Source: Planktothrix sp. FACHB-1365
GTDB lineage: Bacteria; Cyanobacteriota; Cyanobacteriia; Cyanobacteriales; Microcoleaceae
Direction of reading: 5' to 3'
DNA: 61,177 bases
Assembly: GCF_014697575.1 (NCBI RefSeq)
Contig: NZ_JACJSC010000032.1
Location: 1 to 61,177, forward strand
The position numbers were made by a program, and so were the translations under genes. Position 1 is the stretch's first letter; each line of letters starts with the position of its first letter. Shown here one piece after another: positions 14,516 to 22,980 of this stretch. Under the pieces are notes generated by a model, which made no database searches, was not told the DNA's origin, and worked only from the letters and a program-made list of their open reading frames with translations.

Positions 14516-15487
14516 TTACCAATCATTGAAATAAAAAAGCAAAGGATTATCAACACTAAAACAAGTAGATCCATCCAAAACTTGATGAGTTTCATTTATA
14601 TAGTCCTGACATTGATCAGCTACTATATCTATCTCATGATTTTGAAAGTCTGAATCTTCCTTTTGTTTTTTTATAATTTCATACAATAAATAATTATATG
14701 TTTCATTAATTTCTTCATGCTGTTGCTGGGCTACTTCCTCTATATAATAATGATCTTCATCATCTAAACCAAAATAGCTATGTTGTTCCTCCGCCCATTT
14801 ATCTACTTCGTTATGCTCATTAGATTCTTCTTCTGTTAAATAATCTGTTTCCATTTCATATTGTTGCATTACCAAATTATGCTCTAAATTAAGCTCATCT
14901 AGGGTTTCTTTTATATATTCATCTTGGTTTTGTTCAATAAAATAATGAGCATCTTCAACATTTCTTATCGTCTTTCCTAAAACAATTACTTTAACTTCCT
15001 TTGCTCCTGCTTCAAGTAACAATGTTTTACAAACTTGAATCGAACTTCCTGTTGTTAATACGTCATCCATCAAGATCACTTTTTTGTCTTGGATTACTGA
15101 TGAATTAGCTACCTTAATAGATTTTAAATGATTGTCTTTAGTGCGATTACGACTTGAATTTTGAAAACGTTCAAGACAGGAAACTGCATCAGTAAAGTTG
15201 ATGTATGACTTGACTAATTGTTTAGCTAACTCACGAATACCTGAAGATGAATTAGCAGATGTATGAGGGGGAACAGTAGTAATAGCAATATCTTCATCAC
15301 TCAAGAAATATTTAAGTTCTTTGAGAAAAAAATTAATTGCATCATATTTTCCATCTTTCAGTTCCAAGATAGTATGACTATATTCATTAAAATACTCATT
15401 ATCTTCATAGCAATTTTCATAGTAAATATATCGAGGATGATAGAAACCTAAATAAAAAACATCTGGTAAATCATTAAAAGTTTTCAT
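14516..15487 (-). CDS. phosphoribosyltransferase-domain protein with long acidic C-terminus
   Basis: A 323-residue protein. A type I phosphoribosyltransferase PRPP loop is clear: VILMDDVLTTGSSIQV, followed by AGAKEVKVIVLGKT, around residues 135-170. An N-terminal part (YDAINFFLKELKYF, ITTVPPHTS) resembles ComF-like proteins. From about residue 180 it is strongly acidic and rich in Glu, Asp, His, Gln and Tyr, with no recognised fold. It is AT-rich compared with the core genes and sits between a TA pair and another small cassette, which suggests transfer. Its role is unknown. Confidence 0.75.
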   Translation of the reverse strand: MKTFNDLPDVFYLGFYHPRYIYYENCYEDNEYFNEYSHTILELKDGKYDAINFFLKELKYFLSDEDIAITTVPPHTSANSSSGIRELAKQLVKSYINFTDAVSCLERFQNSSRNRTKDNHLKSIKVANSSVIQDKKVILMDDVLTTGSSIQVCKTLLLEAGAKEVKVIVLGKTIRNVEDAHYFIEQNQDEYIKETLDELNLEHNLVMQQYEMETDYLTEEESNEHNEVDKWAEEQHSYFGLDDEDHYYIEEVAQQQHEEINETYNYLLYEIIKKQKEDSDFQNHEIDIVADQCQDYINETHQVLDGSTCFSVDNPLLFYFNDW

Positions 15488-15573
15488 AATTTTTGTTTTA
15501 ACGCAAGTAATTCTTTCGGAGCAGATTCTGGTCAGCTATAATCCTAGATAACCTTCGAGGAAAAGTATTAATC

Positions 15574-15846
15574 ATGGTAGTCCGTCAACCCCGCTATAGC
15601 AAGGAAGAATTTGCCCAACGTGGCGATCTGATTTACCAAACTCAAATACGCCCACAAGTGGAATTGGATAATCATGGCAAAATCGTAGCGATCGACCTTG
15701 AAACTGGAGACTTTGAAGTTGATGCTAGTGAAATAGCTGCTTGCGATCGCCTTGAAGCTCGTCATCGGGATGCTCAAATCTGGATTGTTCGTGTTGGTTC
15801 TCGCCACGTTCGCCGATTTGGTGGACGTACAAAAAAAGCAATATGA
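15574..15846 (+). CDS. small conserved cyanobacterial protein, cassette partner
   Basis: A 90-residue protein, MVVRQPRYSKEEFAQRGDLI at the start, then KIVAIDLETGDFEVDASEI and AQIWIVRVGSRHVRRFG. This pattern recurs in cyanobacteria as the first gene of a two-gene cassette, often followed by a retropepsin-like aspartic protease. Here a different small gene and a protease remnant follow (16004, 16215). An antitoxin-like role is inferred from position only. Confidence 0.7.
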   Translation: MVVRQPRYSKEEFAQRGDLIYQTQIRPQVELDNHGKIVAIDLETGDFEVDASEIAACDRLEARHRDAQIWIVRVGSRHVRRFGGRTKKAI

Positions 15847-16003
15847 TCATTCGAGGGTAAATGAAGATTCTGCTAGATACTCACATCTTTATTTTTGTAA
15901 AATCTGCCATCAGTGGCTATACTCAATTATATCTAAAATCGATCAAGTTATTACTTTTTCATTCCTAATCTTTCTGCTAAACCTCAAACGAGGAGATTGT
16001 CAA

Positions 16004-16222
16004 ATGGCATTGGCTGAACTCATGTCACAAATCCAAGAACTTCCAAAAATCGACAAGCTTCGATTGATGCAGTTTCTGGCAACAGAACTGGTCAAAGAAG
16101 AAGATGCAAACTTCTTTGTTGCAAACCAAGAGTATCCGGTCTGGTCGCCGTACAATTGTTCTGAGGCTGCTAATGTCCTGATGAATCTTCTGGCGACAAA
16201 GCAGCAAGAGAAGAATGGTTAA
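16004..16222 (+). CDS. small helical protein, antitoxin-like
   Basis: A 72-residue protein from the ATG at 16004, with AGGAG at 15991-15995. It begins MALAELMSQIQELPKIDKLR, typical of small antitoxin-like proteins, and ends EAANVLMNLLATKQQEKNG. The frame is open upstream to 15752, but that part lies over another gene and has no coding look. It overlaps the protease remnant by eight bases, which suggests they were a coupled pair. Confidence 0.7.
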   Translation: MALAELMSQIQELPKIDKLRLMQFLATELVKEEDANFFVANQEYPVWSPYNCSEAANVLMNLLATKQQEKNG

Positions 16223-16382
16223 TGCTCAAGTCAGTTCATTTCCAAGGGTAAACCTAGCATTTGCCTGGACACGAGCAACCGATATACCTTTGATTTTAGG
16301 ACAGGCTAATTTCTTCTTCGAGTTTGAGGTCTGTTTCTTCCGCGCGCGTTCTGAATTTGAAATTCGTCCTAAGCAAAGTTGA
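16215..16382 (+). pseudogene. retropepsin-like aspartic protease, C-terminal remnant
   Basis: A 55-residue frame whose body VNLAFAWTRATDIPLILGQA then NFFFEFEVCFFRARSEFEIRP matches the end of the cyanobacterial retropepsin-like proteins of two-gene cassettes. The N-terminal half with the catalytic Asp-Ser/Thr-Gly is absent, so it cannot be active. The ATG is coupled to the gene at 16004, so the remnant may still be translated. An internal deletion is the simplest explanation. Confidence 0.7.
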
Positions 16383-16703
16383 TAGCAATTTCTACACAGA
16401 TGGTGTGGATAAAATTGTCTTTCGCAAGTTATTGGGAAGTGTTGCCGCATAACAATCCCGTTTGACGTTGATCCGCTTCCTGCTCATTCATCTGAGCTAG
16501 GATAAAAGAGTAGGCATCAAAAGCTGGCCAATACCAATCTAGGAAGCGATCAAACAAAACAGGCAACTTATTCCAATTAATAAATATAACAATAGCTGGC
16601 AGCGACTTAAAAAGAGCCATTGCCAGTCTAAAGGATTTGTACGTTAAAACAGCGTACAACAGTCATTAAATTCAGTCTGAGGATTAAATAGAAGACGATA
16701 ATC
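16383..16703. other. stretch without a recognised gene
   Basis: A minus-strand frame at 16429-16659 (76 residues, containing AIVIFINWNKLPVLFDRFLDWYWPAFDAYS) and a short plus-strand frame ending at the TAA 16448-16450 both look mildly coding-like. Neither has a start signal or family I recognise. This could be gene debris at the right edge of the second island. Confidence 0.4.
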
Positions 16704-17111
16704 CTATGATTCTTCTTCTTCGTCTCCCGCTTCAACTTGTTTGAGGTGAATATGCTTACGTCCTAGAGAAATTTCAAATTCATCACCAGGATTCAAATCC
16801 ATTTGTTTTGTATAAGCCGCACCAATTAACAAGTTACCATTTGACTGAACACTAATCCGATAACTAGCGGAGCGTCCACCCCGTCCATTTCCTTGTTGTT
16901 TGCCATCTAACTCAATTCCCTCTGCATCAATCAGAGCATTCAGGAATTTCATCATGTTGACGCGCTCAACATTGTTTTTAGTCAGGGTGTAGTAACCACA
17001 TTCTCTAGCTTTCTCTTCTTTGCTCAGATGTTCAAGTCCTTTGACTTTATCGAGTAAAGCTTCTCCGGTCAGAGGCTGAGGTTGAGGATCAGAACTTTTC
17101 TTTTTAACCAT
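16704..17111 (-). CDS. cyAbrB-type transcriptional regulator (cyAbrB2-like)
   Basis: A 135-residue protein. The cyanobacterial AbrB core runs ECGYYTLTKNNVERVNMMKF then ASYRISVQSNGNLLIGAAYT and ends with DEFEISLGRKHIHLKQ. The GNGRGGRSASYR linker points to the cyAbrB2 (Synechocystis Sll0822-like) rather than the cyAbrB1 paralogue. These proteins bind broadly and affect carbon and nitrogen metabolism and hydrogenase genes. The acidic tail EAGDEEEES is normal for the family. It is divergent from the Rrf2 gene across 468 bases. Confidence 0.92.
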   Translation of the reverse strand: MVKKKSSDPQPQPLTGEALLDKVKGLEHLSKEEKARECGYYTLTKNNVERVNMMKFLNALIDAEGIELDGKQQGNGRGGRSASYRISVQSNGNLLIGAAYTKQMDLNPGDEFEISLGRKHIHLKQVEAGDEEEES

Positions 17112-17579
17112 TAACTGTTCCTGTAAATATTTTGCAAAAGGTCTTGACTTTTTCCTGGGATGGCTGATCAGTCATCCAGGTTGTTTAGCTAGATCGCTAC
17201 TTGAGAAACTATATTACACTAATTAACGAAATTGTTCACCTGTTTCTTAAATTTTTTAACAGATCTAATCGAGATCAAGGAGTTGAGTGGAAGGGTGGGA
17301 CATCCAACACCTGACCATCACCTTCAGCTATCAGCTTGTCAGCAATAGTATCGATCTCCATCGCATCAAGTCAAACCCCCCTTTCAACAGAAAACTTACC
17401 TGTCCAGACTGATGAGAAGTTATCAACTCCAGACTAAACTCTTGGGAGGGGGTTATTACTGCCATTTTCCTGTGAGTTGTCGCGAATTCCTTTTAGGTAT
17501 GCTCAACTTGGTAGAATCTGTCAAGACCATCTTTACCCTTTAAAACTCAATTGCAAAGTTATTTATTTTATTACCGAGG
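17112..17579. other. divergent intergenic region, cyabrB2 / rrf2
   Basis: It holds the promoters of both flanking genes. A hairpin lies at about 17155-17181, CCTGGGATG against CATCCAGG with one bulged G around CTGATCAG. It sits in the leader of cyabrB2 and could be an operator or attenuator. GAGG at 17576-17579 touches the Rrf2 ATG. No gene is seen. Confidence 0.5.
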
Positions 17580-18023
17580 ATGAAGTTAACTACACGGGGA
17601 CACTATAGCGTTAAAGCCTTACTCGATCTATCCTTACAACGGGGGATCGGGCCGACTTCTGTAAACGCGATCGCACAGCGCCAAAATATTCCTGCACCTT
17701 ATTTAGAAAAACTCCTAATTGAGATGCGACGATCAGGGTTAGTTGAATCAGTTCGAGGAGCTCAAGGAGGCTATCAATTGGCAAAATCTCCAGCCCAAAT
17801 CTCCCTGGGACAAATCTTAGAAGCAGTAGGAGAAACCATTGAACCTTTACCCCGCCATCAAGCGGATATTGAACAAGCAGAAGATTGGGTAACTTTTACC
17901 CTGTGGAATCGCTTACACCAAAAGCTCAAAGAGGCTCTCTATGGGATTTCCCTCGAAGATCTCTATTATGATGCTCGCAGTTGGCAAGCTGCACAAGGGG
18001 AAGAAACAAGTTTTGTTGTTTAG
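17580..18023 (+). CDS. Rrf2-family transcriptional regulator
   Basis: A 147-residue protein. MKLTTRGHYSVKALLDLSLQ opens the winged helix, and PAPYLEKLLIEMRRSGLVES then VRGAQGGYQLAK are the recognition helix and wing typical of Rrf2. The three cysteines that hold the iron-sulfur cluster in IscR and NsrR are missing, so it is a cluster-free member, or one that senses something else (CymR-like). It is 63 bases upstream of cbiB. Confidence 0.9.
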   Translation: MKLTTRGHYSVKALLDLSLQRGIGPTSVNAIAQRQNIPAPYLEKLLIEMRRSGLVESVRGAQGGYQLAKSPAQISLGQILEAVGETIEPLPRHQADIEQAEDWVTFTLWNRLHQKLKEALYGISLEDLYYDARSWQAAQGEETSFVV

Positions 18024-18086
18024 AGAATTTTGAATCCGAGAATCTTCCCCCAAGATCCAGTGTCCTTTTCAATTTATCCTTTGTCC

Positions 18087-19085
18087 ATGACGGATTTTAA
18101 TTCCCTGATCATTTTATTCATTGCTGCTGGATTAGATTATCTCATTGGAGATCCCCAAAGTTGGTTTCATCCAGTGCAGGGGATGGGGTGGGTAATTACT
18201 CACTATACGCAATTTTTCTTTAAACACTTAAACCAACCCATAATCCTTCGAGTTGCAGGGGTATTCCTCACTCTGATTGTCGTGTTAGGAAGTGCCTTGA
18301 CAGCGGCTTTAATTGGATATGGTGTGCAAGCATTAGTCGTTCAATTTCCCTGGAATCCAATTTTGAGCATTGCAGTAGAAAGTATTCTCTTGGCCAGTTG
18401 TTTTGCAGGTCGAAGTTTAAGGGATGCCTCCGAGGATGTTCTGTACTGGATTGATCAAAAAGATTTAGTCACGGCTCGTCAACGATTAAGTTGTTATGTG
18501 GGTCGAGATACGGAAAGCCTATCCGAGTCAGAAATCCTTAGAGCCGTTTTGGAAACGGTCACAGAAAATGCCACCGATGGTGTTATGGCTCCTTTATTTT
18601 ATGCCCTAATTGGTGCTCTATTTCCAGTTGTGGGTAGTGTCCCTCTTGCTTTTGCCTACAAAGCCGCCAGCACCCTCGATTCTATGGTGGGTTATCGAGA
18701 AGCACCTTACAACGATATCGGATGGTTTAGTGCCAAATTAGAAGATGTTTTAACGTGGCTTCCCTGTCGATTAACGGTAATCACAATTGCTATCTTATCA
18801 GGAAAACCTAAATCTGTTTTAAACATTTGTCAACGAGATGCCGTTTTTGATCCGAGTCCCAATGCTGGATGGAGTGAATGTGCTTATGCTGCCGCTTTAG
18901 GAGTACAACTTGGAGGACAAAATTCCTATCGCGGGGTAATCAAACACAAACCTTTATTGGGAGATCCCCAACAACCGATTACATTTACCACGATTGAACA
19001 CGCATTACAACTGACTCGATATAGTTTTTTAATCGCGTTAGGATTATTTACAGGGGCATTTATCCTTTGGCGCCTGGGAAACTAA
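18087..19085 (+). CDS. cbiB: adenosylcobinamide-phosphate synthase
   Basis: A 332-residue integral membrane protein (CbiB/CobD). It joins aminopropanol phosphate to adenosylcobyric acid in cobalamin synthesis. Signatures are AAGLDYLIGDPQSWFHPVQG at the start, the segment ETVTENATDGVMAPLFYALI near residue 165, and YKAASTLDSMVGY. The frame opens at a TTG (18030), but the ATG at 18087 gives the normal CbiB N-terminus. A B12-type radical SAM gene at 22981 may use the product. Confidence 0.94.
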   Translation: MTDFNSLIILFIAAGLDYLIGDPQSWFHPVQGMGWVITHYTQFFFKHLNQPIILRVAGVFLTLIVVLGSALTAALIGYGVQALVVQFPWNPILSIAVESILLASCFAGRSLRDASEDVLYWIDQKDLVTARQRLSCYVGRDTESLSESEILRAVLETVTENATDGVMAPLFYALIGALFPVVGSVPLAFAYKAASTLDSMVGYREAPYNDIGWFSAKLEDVLTWLPCRLTVITIAILSGKPKSVLNICQRDAVFDPSPNAGWSECAYAAALGVQLGGQNSYRGVIKHKPLLGDPQQPITFTTIEHALQLTRYSFLIALGLFTGAFILWRLGN

Positions 19086-19132
19086 TCCCGAATATCTTTA
19101 AAAAACTCAAGATTGTTAATCTTTAATCCAAT

Positions 19133-19672
19133 ATGACAAAAATTGTTGAAATTCTATCGGCGACTGAACTCCGGCGAACCCTCAACCGAATGGCTTCCCA
19201 AATTGTAGAAAAATATGGGGATTTAGAAAATTTAGTTTTATTGGGAATCTATACCAAGGGGGTTCCCTTAGCAAAACTTTTAGCTCACCAAATTGAGGTC
19301 TTAGAACAGGTTTCGGTTTCTGTGGGTGCGTTAGATATTACGTTTTATCGAGATGATTTGGATCAAGTCGGAATGCGAACGCCTGAAAAAACCACCATTC
19401 CCTTTGACTTGACGGGGAAAACCGTTGTTTTAGTGGATGATGTCATTTATAAAGGGAGAACCATTCGCGCCGCCCTTAACGCCGTGATTGATTATGGTCG
19501 TCCTGAAACCATTGGGTTAGCTGTTCTTGTAGATCGAGGTCATCGTCAACTTCCCATTCACCCCGATTTTATTGGAAAAATACTCCCCACCGCTAAAGAA
19601 GAACAGGTGAAAGTTTATTTAGAAGACCTGGATGGACGAGATGCGGTTGAGTTGTTGTCTCCGACTTCTTAG
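19133..19672 (+). CDS. pyrR: PyrR bifunctional pyr regulator / uracil phosphoribosyltransferase
   Basis: A 179-residue protein. The PRPP loop [16 protein letters not shown] (D102-D103) and the [10 protein letters not shown] segment are typical of PyrR. In Firmicutes it binds pyr mRNA to control attenuation and also has UPRT activity; in cyanobacteria the regulatory part is less certain. The TAG stop (19670-19672) lies within the first copy of a 51-base tandem repeat. Confidence 0.94.
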   Translation: MTKIVEILSATELRRTLNRMASQIVEKYGDLENLVLLGIYTKGVPLAKLLAHQIEVLEQVSVSVGALDITFYRDDLDQVGMRTPEKTTIPFDLTGKTVVLVDDVIYKGRTIRAALNAVIDYGRPETIGLAVLVDRGHRQLPIHPDFIGKILPTAKEEQVKVYLEDLDGRDAVELLSPTS

Positions 19673-19767
19673 GGTGTAGGGTGTGTAAGCGACAAGCGCA
19701 CGCACCATTACCATCGTTCTTAGGGTGTAGGGTGTGTAAGCGACAAGCGCACGCACCATTACCATCG
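19666..19767. repeat. 51-base tandem duplication across the pyrR stop
   Basis: Two perfect 51-base units (19666-19716, 19717-19767) start TTCTTAGGGTGTAGGGTGTG and end ACCATTACCATCG. Each contains GCGACAAGCGCACGC. A relative of the element, in the opposite orientation, is at about 43257-43291. Confidence 0.92.
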
Positions 19768-19839
19768 TTCAACCGTCAACAGCCAACCCAAATAAGTGAT
19801 ACTGTTAAAAGTTGAGTCCTGTTGAAACGAAATTTCTGT

Positions 19840-20877
19840 ATGACTGATTCTACTCAAATTGAAAGCCGCAAAGCAGATCACCTGCGGATTTGCTTAGAAG
19901 AAGATGTGCAGTTTCGACAAACAACAACGGGATTAGAACGTTATCATTTTACCCATTGTTGTTTACCGGATTTAAACCGCAGTGAAATTGAAATCACAAC
20001 CTCGTTTTTAGGTAAAATATTAGGAGCGCCGTTCTTAATTTCCTCCATGACCGGGGGAACACAACCAGCAAAATTAATTAATCATCGGTTAGCGGCTGTC
20101 GCTCAACACTATAATATTGCTATGGGGGTAGGTTCCCAACGGGTGGCGGTAGAAAATCCTGATGTGGCTGATACCTTTGCCGTGCGATCCGTTGCTCCTG
20201 ATATTTTACTTTTTGCCAATTTAGGAGCCGTTCAGCTAAATTATCAATATGGTTTAGAAGAATGTCGAAAAACCATTGATTTATTAGCAGCCGATGCCTT
20301 AATTTTACATCTTAATCCCTTACAAGAATGTATTCAAACCGAAGGCGATACCAACTTTAGAGGATTACTCCCTAAAATCGAACAATTATGTGCTCAACTT
20401 CCTGTTCCTGTGATTGCTAAAGAAGTCGGTAATGGCATTAATGCAGCCCTGGCAAAACAATTAATCGAAGCCGGAGTTGCTGCCATTGACGTTGCAGGCG
20501 CAGGCGGCACATCTTGGGCTAAAATTGAAGGGGAACGCGCTCAAGACCCCTTACAACGTCGCCTAGGGGAAACCTTTGCTAATTGGGGAATCCCGACGGC
20601 TGATTGTATTAGCAAAATTCGCGAACTTTCCCCTGATATTCCGTTAATTGCTTCCGGGGGATTACGCAATGGTTTAGAAGCGGCAAAAGCCATCGCCTTG
20701 GGTGCAAATTTAGCTGGGTTAGCATGGCCGTTTTTGCAAGCCGCTGCTGAATCTGAAGCAGCCGTCTATACTTTAGTTGAAATTTTACAAGCTGAACTGA
20801 TTACGGTTCTTTTTTGTACGAATAATCGTACCCTTTCTGAACTGCAAACATCAGGAGCATTAACTCTGGAAAAATAA
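19840..20877 (+). CDS. fni: type 2 isopentenyl-diphosphate delta-isomerase
   Basis: A 345-residue FMN-dependent TIM-barrel enzyme that interconverts IPP and DMAPP for isoprenoids, carotenoids and quinones. Signatures are [16 protein letters not shown] at the start, [16 protein letters not shown], then [14 protein letters not shown] and [19 protein letters not shown] in the flavin-binding half. The ATG at 19840 is chosen; an in-frame TTG six codons upstream is less likely. It is followed by a stem-loop at 20889-20904. Confidence 0.95.
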   Translation: MTDSTQIESRKADHLRICLEEDVQFRQTTTGLERYHFTHCCLPDLNRSEIEITTSFLGKILGAPFLISSMTGGTQPAKLINHRLAAVAQHYNIAMGVGSQRVAVENPDVADTFAVRSVAPDILLFANLGAVQLNYQYGLEECRKTIDLLAADALILHLNPLQECIQTEGDTNFRGLLPKIEQLCAQLPVPVIAKEVGNGINAALAKQLIEAGVAAIDVAGAGGTSWAKIEGERAQDPLQRRLGETFANWGIPTADCISKIRELSPDIPLIASGGLRNGLEAAKAIALGANLAGLAWPFLQAAAESEAAVYTLVEILQAELITVLFCTNNRTLSELQTSGALTLEK

Positions 20878-20888
20878 AAAAATCCTAG

Positions 20889-20904
20889 GGGGATTAAGCT
20901 CCCC
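20889..20904 (+). terminator. probable terminator after fni
   Basis: GGGGA-TTAAGC-TCCCC forms a 5-base GC-rich stem just downstream of the fni stop. It is followed by a pyrimidine-rich tract rather than a clean U-run, so strength is uncertain. Confidence 0.5.
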
Positions 20905-20965
20905 TCTCCTCCCTCCTAATTGAAATTAATTACAATAGATTTAACCCTATCCCTAAATCATAATT

Positions 20966-22786
20966 ATGAAAGATTTTTTCAAGTTTACATTAGCAAGTTT
21001 ATTAGGAAATTTAATCGGACTTGTCTTAATTACCACAATGGGAATTGGCGGATTAATTTTCCTGATTATTATGAGTGCGAGTCAAGATTCAGGGCCACAA
21101 GTTAAGGATAAATCTGTATTAGTATTTGATTTATCCTTAAGTGTTAGTGATACGGGCCCTAATCCCTCCACTTCAGAAGCACTACAACAAGCGTTATCCG
21201 AAAATACTCCCACAGAAATTCAATTAAGAACCTTAGTTCAAAGTATTGATCAAGCCAGCAAAGATGACAAAATTATCGCCCTTTATTTGCAAGGAACCAA
21301 TAGTCCCACCTCCGCAGGATTAGCTAATTTAAAAGAAATTCGTCAAGCCTTACAACGGTTTAAAGAGAGTGGGAAAACCATTATTGCTTATGATATGGAC
21401 TGGACAGCACCGGAATATTATTTAGCTTCCGTGGCGAATCAAGTCATTGTTAATCCTTTAGGGTCTTTAGATATTAAAGGCTTGAGTTCTCAAGTCATGT
21501 TTTTAACAGGTGCATTAGAAAAATATGGCATTGGCGTGCAAGTTACACGGGTGGGGAAATATAAATCAGCCGTTGAACCTTTTTTACTCAAAAAATTCAG
21601 TCCTGAAAGTCGGCAACAAACCCAACAATTGTTAGGGAATATTTGGGGAGAATGGTTAAGAACAATTGCCCCTAGTCGTCAAGTTACACCCCAACAGTTA
21701 CAAGCTTTTTCTAATACGGAAGGCATTTTATTAGCAAATACCGCTTTAAAAGCAAAGCTGGTAGATCAGATTGCTTATGGTGATGAAGTAGTTACTAACT
21801 TCAAAAAAATAACAGGAGAATCTCAAGAAGAGGATAAGCAATTTCGCCAAATCAGTATTACTTCCTATTCAAAACTACCTGAAGTTGCTAAAAACAATAG
21901 TGGCGATAAAAATAGCGATAATAAAATTGCCATTGTTTATGCTGAGGGTGAAATTGTCGATGGAAAAGGAACCTCAACTCAAATTGGAGGGGATCGGTTA
22001 GCCAAAGAATTAAGAAAACTTCGCTTAGATGAAAAGGTAAAAGCAGTAGTTTTACGGGTTAATAGTCCAGGGGGAAGTGCCACAGCATCAGAGGTAATTG
22101 GACGGGAAATAGAACTGATCCGCAAGCAAAAACCTGTAATTGTTTCCATGGGAAATTATGCGGCTTCCGGGGGATATTGGATTTCAATGGGTGCGGATAA
22201 AATTTTTGCCGAAACCAATACCATTACCGGATCAATTGGGGTGTTTGGATTATTATTTAATATTCAAGATATTTCTAATCAAAATGGCATTACTTGGGAT
22301 ATTGTTAAAACAGGTAAATTTGCCGATATTCAAAGCATTAGTCGTCCGAAAACCCCAGAAGAATTAGCAAAACTACAACGGATTGTAGACTTAATTTATG
22401 AACGATTTGTTTCTCATGTAGCCACCAATCGCAAATTACCCAAGACTAAAGTTCAAGAAATTGCTCAAGGGCGAGTTTGGTCAGGATCGCAAGCCAAACA
22501 GTTAGGGTTAGTCGATGAAATTGGAGGGTTAGATGCCGCGATCGCAGCAGCCGTTAAAAAAGCAAACTTAGGAGATAATTGGACATTACAAGAAGCCCCG
22601 AAACCTCGAAGCTTAGAAGAACGAATCTTAGAAAATTTAGCCGGAGAAAATACCACCGCCACAACTCCTGTTGATCCCTTAACGCAGGAATTTCTCAGAC
22701 TTAAAGAGGAATTATCGACCCTGACAACAATGAATGATCCCAAAGGAATTTATGCTCGTTTACCCTTTAATTTAAGAATTGAATAA
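20966..22786 (+). CDS. sppA: signal peptide peptidase SppA, long form
   Basis: A 606-residue membrane-anchored serine protease that clears signal peptides. One N-terminal membrane segment (about residues 8-37) is followed by two repeated crotonase-like halves. The catalytic pair follows the E. coli scheme: K200 in GKYKSAVEPF in the N-terminal half, and S401 in NYAASGGYW in the C-terminal half, with TITGSIGVFG just after. Length matches the 67-kDa type rather than the short SppA36. In cyanobacteria SppA has been linked to thylakoid and phycobilisome turnover. Confidence 0.95.
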   Translation: MKDFFKFTLASLLGNLIGLVLITTMGIGGLIFLIIMSASQDSGPQVKDKSVLVFDLSLSVSDTGPNPSTSEALQQALSENTPTEIQLRTLVQSIDQASKDDKIIALYLQGTNSPTSAGLANLKEIRQALQRFKESGKTIIAYDMDWTAPEYYLASVANQVIVNPLGSLDIKGLSSQVMFLTGALEKYGIGVQVTRVGKYKSAVEPFLLKKFSPESRQQTQQLLGNIWGEWLRTIAPSRQVTPQQLQAFSNTEGILLANTALKAKLVDQIAYGDEVVTNFKKITGESQEEDKQFRQISITSYSKLPEVAKNNSGDKNSDNKIAIVYAEGEIVDGKGTSTQIGGDRLAKELRKLRLDEKVKAVVLRVNSPGGSATASEVIGREIELIRKQKPVIVSMGNYAASGGYWISMGADKIFAETNTITGSIGVFGLLFNIQDISNQNGITWDIVKTGKFADIQSISRPKTPEELAKLQRIVDLIYERFVSHVATNRKLPKTKVQEIAQGRVWSGSQAKQLGLVDEIGGLDAAIAAAVKKANLGDNWTLQEAPKPRSLEERILENLAGENTTATTPVDPLTQEFLRLKEELSTLTTMNDPKGIYARLPFNLRIE

Positions 22787-22980
22787 AGAAATCGTAAAGA
22801 TTAATTAACGATTGGTGGGTTTGGTATTGAAAATCTTAAAGATTAACCCTACAATCATTAAAACATAAACAGATTCTGAAATTTTCCCCTCCCTATAGGT
22901 CTATAAACCTAGAGATTGATGTCTCCAACAATCTACATCCAGTGACATTAAAATTTTCCCTCTGTTTTTAGGAGATTCTC

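Noticed and set aside
15752-16003. Long N-terminal extension of the small gene at 16004
   Set aside because: It overlaps the gene at 15574 and looks non-coding; the ATG at 16004 has a clear AGGAG.
22787-22980. Possible cobalamin riboswitch before the B12-type radical SAM gene, or before cbiB
   Set aside because: No B12-box-like sequence or suitable long structured leader is seen at either place.
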